This document shows, in pieces, positions 1 to 5,847 of a stretch of DNA of 5,847 nt. The position numbers and the translations under genes were made by a program. This DNA comes from an uncultured Peptostreptococcaceae bacterium. GTDB lineage: Bacteria > Bacillota > Clostridia > Tissierellales > Peptoniphilaceae. Positions within the stretch are counted from its first letter, which is position 1, and each line of letters starts with the position of its first letter. The stretch covers positions 1 to 5,847 of the forward strand of contig CAMYOU010000031.1 of NCBI GenBank assembly GCA_947283485.1. The letters are read 5' to 3'. Under the pieces are notes generated by a model. It saw nothing but the letters and a program-made list of their open reading frames with translations. It was not told the DNA's origin and made no database searches.

Positions 1-1
1 G

Positions 2-748
2 TATAAGAGAGCCTTAATCATCGTTGCCGGAGCATTCATGAACTTTGTTCTCGGGTTTTTGGTGTTGCTTATTCTCGTCGGAGTGCGAGGAAAAGAAGTT
101 CCGGTGATTGCGAAGTTCACGGATCAATCACCTGCGTATACCGCGGGGTTAGAGATAGGCGATCGTATTCTGAAATTGGACGACAAAAAAATCGAAACAT
201 GGCAGGATGTTCTTGATTATATGAGCGAAAATCGCGGGCAAACGCTAAAAGTGACGGTAGGCCGTTCTGACGATGAGAAAATGATCTCGGTCGCTCCAAA
301 AGAGGCGGACGGTCGCTTTGTCATGGGGATCTACCCGGATATGGCGCGTGTTTCTATCTCGGAGATCTTTACTGCAGCAGCGTCCATGTTCGGCAGTATG
401 TTTATGTCTTTGATTCATTTCTTGCGCATGGCATTGAGAGGGAATGTATCCGTAAGCGACGTTTCGGGTCCAATCGGCGTTGCTACCGTACTCGCCGAAG
501 CGTCACACCGAGGTTTTATAGACATTCTTTTTTGGCTTGCGTATATCAATATCAATCTCGGCGTCATCAATCTATTGCCGATTCCTGCTCTAGATGGGGG
601 AAAAATGCTCTTCATCGTCGCTGAAGCGATAAGCGGAAAGAAAATTCCTGTTGAAAAAGAAGCCAATGTCCATTTCATCGGATTTTTATTTTTAATAGGG
701 GTCATGATAATAGCCACATATCAAGATATTTTGAGACTGATTAGGTGA
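2..748 (+). CDS. rseP: RseP/RasP-type site-2 intramembrane zinc metalloprotease, 3' part (5' end outside window)
   Basis: Members of this family (peptidase M50B, S2P) cut transmembrane segments of substrates such as anti-sigma factors and remnant signal peptides in the cytoplasmic membrane. The frame is already open at base 2 and reads through the family's AG-x-x-MN segment (AGAFMNF), so the Met at base 38 is internal and not the start; the N-terminal membrane segment with HExxH lies upstream. The visible 248 residues contain a hydrophobic segment (about residues 12-29), a PDZ domain (about 33-105, with the SPAYTAGLEIGDRILKLD core that binds substrate tails), a membrane-associated stretch, then NLLPIPALDGGK, where Asp198 (codon at 593) is the third zinc ligand, and a last membrane helix near 225-245. 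The full protein would be roughly 330-350 residues. The usual Pro of AGPxMN is Ala here. The stop codon lies within the ispG ribosome binding site, which suggests coupling. Family assignment is very secure; the substrate is unknown. Confidence 0.95.
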   Translation, partial: YKRALIIVAGAFMNFVLGFLVLLILVGVRGKEVPVIAKFTDQSPAYTAGLEIGDRILKLDDKKIETWQDVLDYMSENRGQTLKVTVGRSDDEKMISVAPKEADGRFVMGIYPDMARVSISEIFTAAASMFGSMFMSLIHFLRMALRGNVSVSDVSGPIGVATVLAEASHRGFIDILFWLAYININLGVINLLPIPALDGGKMLFIVAEAISGKKIPVEKEANVHFIGFLFLIGVMIIATYQDILRLIR

Positions 749-750
749 TC
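743..750 (+). promoter_or_regulatory. ispG ribosome binding site overlapping the rseP stop codon
   Basis: AGGTGATC matches eight consecutive bases of the ideal Shine-Dalgarno complement of the 16S rRNA 3' end (AAGGAGGTGATC), although it is the downstream half rather than the GGAGG core. Its AGG lies eight bases before the ATG at 754, a normal spacing. The rseP stop TGA (746-748) is inside it, so ribosomes finishing rseP sit over the initiation site. This favours ATG 754 over the in-frame GTG at 745, which is itself part of the binding site. Confidence 0.7.
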
Positions 751-753
751 ATA

Positions 754-1815
754 ATGCGTAGACACACAAGGAAAATCAAGGTTGGAGATCTATATATAGG
801 CGGCGATGCGCCCATCTCGATACAGAGCATGACCAATACACCGACGCAGGATGCAGAGCGCACCGTCAATCAAATCAAAAGCCTTGAGTCCGCAGGTTGC
901 GATCTCGTACGTGTTGCCGTATCGAATGATGCGGATCTAGAGGCTTTACCTGCCATCAAGGCAAATATCCGTATTCCGTTAATTGTCGACATCCAATACA
1001 ATGCTAGACTGGCAGTTGAATCTATTCGAAGGGGGGCGGATTGCCTGCGTATCAATCCGGGCAATATCGGCGGCGAAGAAAAAACAAAATTGGTGGTACA
1101 AGAAGCCACGAAGTACGGCGTATCCATGCGCATCGGCGTCAATGGAGGCTCGACGGAGGCGGATTTACTTCAAAAATACGGAGGACCGACAGCAGATGCG
1201 CTGGTCGAAAGTGCCATGCGTTATGTGGATATGATGGAAAGAATGAATTTTCATGAATTCAAACTTTCTTTGAAGTCGAGTGATGTTGCCGTTATGATGG
1301 ATGCCTATCGAAAGATTTCAAAGCGTACCGACTATCCGTTACATCTCGGTGTCACTGAGGCGGGCGCGGGGGATGCGGCGATCATTAAGTCGGCGATCGG
1401 TATCGGCGGTCTTCTCATGGATGGGATTGGTGATACTATTCGGGTCTCATTGACCCAGTCTGTGGTAGATGAAGTGCGTATTGCAAAAGAGATTCTTCGT
1501 GCGGCGGGGCTTTATCATCAGGGCGTCAATCTCATTTCCTGTCCAACCTGTTCACGTACGAAAATAAACCTCGTATCGATCGTCGAAAAAGCACAAGAAC
1601 AGTTGCGGGACGTATCCGAGCCGATCACGGTTGCCATTATGGGTTGCCCTGTGAATGGTCCCGGGGAAGCTCGTGAGGCGGACTTCGGGATTGCGGGGCA
1701 AAACGGACAAGGGATTGTGTTTGCTAAGGGGAAAGTAATACGACGTGTTCCAGAGGAGCAATTGCTTGAGGCCCTCCTCGAGGAGATTCAAAGGGAGATC
1801 TGCCATGACGCTTAA
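754..1815 (+). CDS. ispG: 4-hydroxy-3-methylbut-2-en-1-yl diphosphate synthase (IspG/GcpE)
   Basis: IspG performs the penultimate step of the MEP (non-mevalonate) isoprenoid pathway in the cytoplasm: reductive ring opening of methylerythritol cyclodiphosphate to HMBPP, using a [4Fe-4S] cluster and electrons from flavodoxin or ferredoxin. The 353-residue protein has the usual compact bacterial length. An N-terminal TIM-barrel domain carries family-typical stretches (IQSMTNTPTQD near the start, LRINPGNIGG, LSLKSSD, LGVTEAG, GIGDTIRVSLT). The C-terminal cluster domain has ISCPTCSRT with Cys263 and Cys266, then MGCPVNGPGEAREAD with Cys298 and Glu305, which supply the three Cys and one Glu cluster ligands known for IspG. 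All key residues are present, so it should be active. I chose ATG 754 because AGGTGATC sits at good distance; a GTG at 745 would add three residues. It follows rseP by five bases and overlaps polC by 11. Its presence implies the MEP route for quinone and undecaprenyl carrier precursors. Confidence 0.97.
   Translation: MRRHTRKIKVGDLYIGGDAPISIQSMTNTPTQDAERTVNQIKSLESAGCDLVRVAVSNDADLEALPAIKANIRIPLIVDIQYNARLAVESIRRGADCLRINPGNIGGEEKTKLVVQEATKYGVSMRIGVNGGSTEADLLQKYGGPTADALVESAMRYVDMMERMNFHEFKLSLKSSDVAVMMDAYRKISKRTDYPLHLGVTEAGAGDAAIIKSAIGIGGLLMDGIGDTIRVSLTQSVVDEVRIAKEILRAAGLYHQGVNLISCPTCSRTKINLVSIVEKAQEQLRDVSEPITVAIMGCPVNGPGEAREADFGIAGQNGQGIVFAKGKVIRRVPEEQLLEALLEEIQREICHDA
1791..1797 (+). promoter_or_regulatory. 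polC ribosome binding site inside the end of ispG
   Basis: The purine-rich AAGGGAG lies seven bases before the polC ATG at 1805 and within the ispG coding sequence. It fits a Shine-Dalgarno site and supports this ATG as the true polC start, giving an 11-base overlap with ispG and probable translational coupling. Confidence 0.65.
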
Positions 1816-4800
1816 AGAATTTTTGGTGCAACGCGGATATGCATTGCCGAACACCGCTGAAAATGCGCTCAACAGTCGAATAGATAAAGTATATTGGGAC
1901 GGTGCGCAGAATTTTGACGTCGTCTTACAATCCGACGAATCAAACGATCAATTTGATTTTTTTGTTCAGATTTTGGAAGAAAAATTTCCGAATGCCAGCA
2001 TTACACTCCATTGTAAAAAGGCTATGGACGAATCATTCGACATTATGAAAGAACTATATTCTATAGTTCCTGGTGCTACTTTCGGGGAACTTGTGAAACG
2101 GGATGAAACGTTTGAAATTCCCGTCACCAATGCTCTCTTTTACGAAAGTCTTCTGGAGAGAAGGATAGCGGAACAACTGGAAGAAAAAGCCAAGTGCAAC
2201 GATTTTCCATGTAAGATTTCTTTTCGACTCGAAGAAGAAACGGGAGAAGATTTTTTTGAAAAGCAACAACAAATCGCTCAAGAAAAAGTAAAGTCCTGGG
2301 GCGATAAAATTAACGAGGCCAATCAACAAAAAAATTCTGATGAAACGATTCAACGTATTAGGAAGACATCCCCGCTACGCAAAAAAGAGTTTAGAGATCT
2401 GAATACGATTCGTGTAGAAGATCTGGATTCCGATACACCGGAATGCGCTGTCGAAGGAAAAATTCTATCGATTACGGATAGAGATCTTTCCACAACAAAA
2501 AGCAAACTTGAAAAAACGGTTGTTACCATTGATCTATATGACGGAACGGGAACCGTTGCCTGTAAAATGTTTATAAAAAACAAAGACAGAGAAGTCTTTT
2601 TTACAGAGGTCAAAGAGGGCAACTTTTACCGAATTGCCGGAAAATATATCTATGATAGTTGGGATAAAGAATTTCAAATCTCAATCCTAGACATTCTACC
2701 GATTGCATCAAAGGATAAGATCGACGATGCGCCTGAAAAGAGGGTTGAACTCGGTATTCATACGAAGATGAGTCAGCTGGACGGGCTTATTGAACCGGAT
2801 GAACTTTTTGCCAGGCTCAAGTCTTGGGGACATACATCGGTTGGCATTACGGATATCGATTGTGTACAATCTTTTCCGGATATCGACAAAGCTGCCAAAA
2901 AGCATGGCATCAAGCCGATTTATGGCATGGATGCTTTTGTAACCGAAGAGGAAAATAAAGTTCTGACGGATGCCGTCATCGGTGAAACATACAATCGATA
3001 CGTCGTCTTTGATATTGAAACAACGGGATTGTCGCCACAATATGACAAGATCACGGAGATCGGTGCCGTCTGCATTGAAAACGGACAGGTTGCGGATACA
3101 TTTTCGCAACTCGTGAATCCGGAGCGCGCCATCCCCAGAAAAATTGTTTCTCTTACCGGTATTTCCCCCGAGATGGTCAAGGACAAACCGACCATTGAAG
3201 TGATCTTGCCGAAGTTTTTTGAATTTTGTAGAGGTGCCGTTCTTGTAGCTCACAATGCGAGTTTTGATACTTCTTTTGTTTTTAAGGCGGCGGATGATAT
3301 GGGATTGGATCGAACATTCCCGTACATTGACACACTAGCTTTGGCACGCGTCGTTTTGCCGGAACTAAGTCGACATCGTCTGGATACGCTTACAAAGTAT
3401 TTCAACGTGAGTCTCGAAAACCATCACCGGGCATATGATGATGCACACGCGACGGCTGAAGTGTTTTTGTGTATGTTGCAGAAAGCTGGCTATCAGCCAC
3501 CCTATGCAATCAACGCAAGTTTTAACCGTCAATTTGATCTATCACGTCTCAATCGTTTTTCGGGTTATCAAACGACTCTTTATGCCAAGACGCAGGAAGG
3601 AATTTACAATCTCTATCAGTTGGTTTCAAAATCGCATTTGCATGGAATGTATGGACGCGCGAAGATTGAAAAAAAAGATCTTATTGAACATAGAACCGGA
3701 CTCTTGGTTGGTAGCGGCGGTTATGGCAGTGAAGTTTGGAATGCAATCCTAAGTGTAAAAACGGATCCGGAACTGATTAAGATGATTTCATTCTATGATT
3801 TTATCGAAGTACAACCGCCCTCCACGCTGTATCATCGTGATGACAAAGAAGTGCCCGGGGATATCAAACAATATGAAAAACTTACGGCTCGATTGATTCA
3901 ACTCGCAACGCGCGCACAAAAGCCTGTTGTCGTCTCGGGAAATGTTCGTTACTTAAACAAATCCGACGCGGTTGTCCGCATGATTCTATTCCTGGGAGGA
4001 AAGCCCAGACGATTTGACGACCATGCACATAGTCTCTATTTGCGAACAACAGATGAGATGCTTCATGAATTTTCTTTTCTCCCCGAAGAGATTGCACGGA
4101 AAATTGTCATTTCAAACCCCAACCGACTGGCAAATGAAGTCGAAGAAGTTCATGTCATTCTCCCCGGCACTTATTCACCTGTCATTGAGGGCAGTGATGA
4201 AAAGCTTCGAGAGCTGTGTTTTGAAAGAGCGCATGAAATCTATGGAGATAACCTTCCGGAAATTGTATCAACCAGACTGGAGAAGGAACTGCACTCCATC
4301 ATCTCCAATGGATACTCCGTACTCTATATGATCGCTCAGAAGCTTGTTCATCAATCGAATGAGGACGGATACCTTGTCGGATCGAGGGGGAGCGTCGGTT
4401 CATCCTTTGTTGCCACGATGGCAGGAATTACGGAAGTCAACCCTCTGCCTCCGCACTACATTTGCCCCAATTGCAAGTATTCGGATTTTGATGTCGATGA
4501 TTCTGTACATGCGGGACCGGATCTTCCGGATAAAGTTTGTCCCGTCTGCGGTCATGAGCTTGAAAAAGCGGGATACGAAATTCCTTTCGAGGTCTTCTTG
4601 GGATTTGACGGGGATAAAGAACCGGATATCGACCTGAACTTTGCAGGCGAATATCAGACGCGTGCGCACAAGTATACGGAAGATATCTTCGGGAAGGAGA
4701 ATGTCATTCGAGCAGGTACGATCGGCACCTTGTCGGACAAGACGGCTTTTGGATACATCCGAAACTTTTGCGAAAAGACACAGACAGTCCTTTCGCGTGG

Positions 4801-5847
4801 CGAAAGCGACCGGATGCAAAATATGATCGTCGGGGTCAAAAGAACGACGGGGCAACATCCTGGCGGGATCATGATTTTTCCGAAAGACCATCCGATTCAT
4901 CATTTCACGGCTCTCCAATATCCCGCGGATGATCCGAAAAGTGAAACCATTACGACACACTTTAGCTACAAGTCCATCTCGGGGCATGTACTAAAACTGG
5001 ATTTGCTCGGACACGATGTACCGTCCATTATCCGCATGCTCCAAGATCTCACGGGGATCGATCCTTTGACCATCCCGATTGGCGATAAGGAGACGATGGC
5101 AATCTTCAAGAACGACGGGACGGAGCTTACCGCACTCGGCATTCCGGAATTCGGCACTGACTTTGTTATGGGAATGCTTGCTGCAACGCATCCAACGACC
5201 TTTGCCGAACTCATTCGTATTTCCGGACTTTCTCACGGTACGGATGTCTGGCTCGGGAACGCACAGGATTTAATCAACAACGGCACGACCAATCTGAGCG
5301 GCGTCATTGCAACGCGCGATGATATCATGACGTATCTGATTTATCGCGGCGTTGAAAAGCTCACGGCCTTCAAAACGATGGAAAGCGTGCGAAAGGGAAG
5401 AGGATTGACTCCGGAAATGGAACAAGCGATGGTCGATCAGAAAATTGATCCATGGTACATTGATTCGTGTAAAAAAATCAAGTATATGTTCCCAAAAGCG
5501 CATGCAGTTGCCTACGTCCTCATGAGTTATCGCATTGCTTATTGCAAAGTGCATTATCCGGAAGCTTTTTATGCCACGTTTTTTTCTACGAAAATTGACG
5601 ATTTTTCACCCGCTATTCTTTTGGGGGCGCGTTCCGTTGATGCACGCATTCTCGAGCTTGAAGGAGATGAGGGTCGTACGGCGAAAGACGAGCAAGAGCT
5701 ATCTGTTTTGTATGTTGCACGCGAAATGTATGGTCGGGATATTTCATTCGCTCCCTTGTCCTTTGAAACCTCCGATCCTTGTAGATTCACACTCGGAAAA
5801 GAGAAAAAAATCGTACCGCCGCTAAGAGCACTCCCAAGCGTGAGTGA
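1805..5847 (+). CDS. polC: DNA polymerase III alpha subunit, Gram-positive PolC type, 3' end cut by the window
   Basis: PolC is the main replicative polymerase of low-GC Gram-positive bacteria, with a built-in 3'-5' proofreading exonuclease, working with the sliding clamp and clamp loader. The frame is open for 1347 codons without a stop; B. subtilis PolC is about 1440 residues, so only the C-terminal tail, including the clamp-binding QxxLF-like motif, should be missing. Domains in order: N-terminal domain (about 1-195, charged end), OB fold (200-305), PHP first half (315-380), inserted DEDDh exonuclease (400-560; Asp403 and Glu405 in FDIETTG, Asp488 in HNASFD, His541 and Asp546 in HRAYDD), PHP second half (570-720), then the polymerase with GSRGSVGSSF near 859, a zinc-binding CPNC...CPVC (Cys887, 890, 912, 915), catalytic Asp941 and Asp943 in PDIDLNF, VKRTTGQHPGG, Asp1066 in LKLD, GLSHGTDVWLGNAQ and IKYMFPKAHAVAYV. 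Two oddities: the PHP metal ligands are mostly lost, and the stretch before GIPEFGT is about ten residues short with FVR changed to FVM. The intact catalytic motifs and long open frame argue against a pseudogene. Confidence 0.97.
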   Translation, partial: MTLKEFLVQRGYALPNTAENALNSRIDKVYWDGAQNFDVVLQSDESNDQFDFFVQILEEKFPNASITLHCKKAMDESFDIMKELYSIVPGATFGELVKRDETFEIPVTNALFYESLLERRIAEQLEEKAKCNDFPCKISFRLEEETGEDFFEKQQQIAQEKVKSWGDKINEANQQKNSDETIQRIRKTSPLRKKEFRDLNTIRVEDLDSDTPECAVEGKILSITDRDLSTTKSKLEKTVVTIDLYDGTGTVACKMFIKNKDREVFFTEVKEGNFYRIAGKYIYDSWDKEFQISILDILPIASKDKIDDAPEKRVELGIHTKMSQLDGLIEPDELFARLKSWGHTSVGITDIDCVQSFPDIDKAAKKHGIKPIYGMDAFVTEEENKVLTDAVIGETYNRYVVFDIETTGLSPQYDKITEIGAVCIENGQVADTFSQLVNPERAIPRKIVSLTGISPEMVKDKPTIEVILPKFFEFCRGAVLVAHNASFDTSFVFKAADDMGLDRTFPYIDTLALARVVLPELSRHRLDTLTKYFNVSLENHHRAYDDAHATAEVFLCMLQKAGYQPPYAINASFNRQFDLSRLNRFSGYQTTLYAKTQEGIYNLYQLVSKSHLHGMYGRAKIEKKDLIEHRTGLLVGSGGYGSEVWNAILSVKTDPELIKMISFYDFIEVQPPSTLYHRDDKEVPGDIKQYEKLTARLIQLATRAQKPVVVSGNVRYLNKSDAVVRMILFLGGKPRRFDDHAHSLYLRTTDEMLHEFSFLPEEIARKIVISNPNRLANEVEEVHVILPGTYSPVIEGSDEKLRELCFERAHEIYGDNLPEIVSTRLEKELHSIISNGYSVLYMIAQKLVHQSNEDGYLVGSRGSVGSSFVATMAGITEVNPLPPHYICPNCKYSDFDVDDSVHAGPDLPDKVCPVCGHELEKAGYEIPFEVFLGFDGDKEPDIDLNFAGEYQTRAHKYTEDIFGKENVIRAGTIGTLSDKTAFGYIRNFCEKTQTVLSRGESDRMQNMIVGVKRTTGQHPGGIMIFPKDHPIHHFTALQYPADDPKSETITTHFSYKSISGHVLKLDLLGHDVPSIIRMLQDLTGIDPLTIPIGDKETMAIFKNDGTELTALGIPEFGTDFVMGMLAATHPTTFAELIRISGLSHGTDVWLGNAQDLINNGTTNLSGVIATRDDIMTYLIYRGVEKLTAFKTMESVRKGRGLTPEMEQAMVDQKIDPWYIDSCKKIKYMFPKAHAVAYVLMSYRIAYCKVHYPEAFYATFFSTKIDDFSPAILLGARSVDARILELEGDEGRTAKDEQELSVLYVAREMYGRDISFAPLSFETSDPCRFTLGKEKKIVPPLRALPSVS

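Noticed and set aside
38..40. ATG at 38 as the rseP start
   Set aside because: The same frame is open and family-like upstream (KRALIIVAGAF), and the protein would lack its HExxH zinc site, so this is an internal Met of a gene cut by the window edge.
745..753. GTG at 745 as the ispG start
   Set aside because: It would add only Met-Ile-Ile, overlaps the rseP stop and forms part of the best ribosome binding site; ATG 754 has the correct spacing.
1551..1872. Antisense open frame across the ispG/polC junction
   Set aside because: It overlaps the ispG iron-sulfur domain on the opposite strand, has no recognisable product, and is best explained as a shadow.
2708..3253. Open frame of 181 codons on the - strand
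   Set aside because: It is antisense to the PHP and exonuclease part of polC. The peptide shows no family signature, and the + strand reading is unambiguous here.
3668..3679. A-rich runs (GAAAAAAAAG here, also near 185 and 5470) as programmed frameshift sites
   Set aside because: Conserved PolC or RseP sequence continues in the same frame after each run, and no alternative product or downstream structure is evident.
4400..4987. Open frame of 195 codons on the - strand
   Set aside because: It lies wholly inside the polymerase core of polC, with no recognisable motif and no ribosome binding site that I can see. It is the opposite-strand shadow of a strongly conserved coding region.
5102..5173. 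Frameshift or pseudogene in polC
   Set aside because: Reading codon by codon from 1805 to 5845 gives no stop and no frame change, and conserved motifs continue on both sides, so the shortening is in frame.
1..5847. Undescribed defence, mobile or regulatory system
   Set aside because: The whole window is filled by three conserved housekeeping genes with gaps of five bases or less. I saw no direct or inverted repeat arrays, transposase, tRNA, attachment site or riboswitch-like leader.

Overview
This window is a compact, one-direction piece of a bacterial chromosome carrying three housekeeping genes on the + strand: the 3' part of rseP (site-2 family intramembrane protease), complete ispG (isoprenoid precursor synthesis by the MEP route) and polC (Gram-positive-type replicative DNA polymerase III alpha subunit), which runs off the right edge. 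A PolC-type polymerase with an inserted proofreading exonuclease points to Bacillota (Firmicutes). The order rseP-ispG-polC is the arrangement I know from Clostridia and related lineages such as Negativicutes; Bacillus has proS instead of ispG at this place. GC content looks moderate (about 45% by eye), higher than in many Clostridia, so a Negativicutes-like or moderate-GC clostridial host is a guess only.

Layout: bases 2-748 encode the C-terminal 248 residues of RseP. Five bases after its stop, ispG begins at the ATG at 754, using a ribosome binding site (AGGTGATC) that overlaps the rseP stop codon. ispG ends at 1815. polC starts inside it at 1805, an 11-base overlap with a good upstream AAGGGAG. 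From there one frame stays open to base 5847 without a stop (1347 whole codons); by comparison with known PolC, only about 50-60 residues are missing at the C-terminus. There is no intergenic space longer than 5 bases, and I see no internal terminator, RNA gene, mobile element, CRISPR array or notable repeat.

The three genes look co-transcribed and translationally coupled, with the promoter outside the window. Their products act in different processes (membrane proteolysis, isoprenoid synthesis, replication), so the cluster is a conserved order rather than a pathway.

I do not find a new multi-gene system. The real oddities are inside PolC. Its PHP domain has lost most of the conserved metal ligands (first His of HxH to Gly, TDH to TDI, Glu to Asp, Cys to Gly, final His to Arg), while the proofreading exonuclease and the polymerase catalytic aspartates are intact. 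A usually conserved stretch just before the GIPEFGT motif is about ten residues short, and the Arg of the following FVR motif is Met. These comparisons rest on remembered PolC sequences, not on an alignment.
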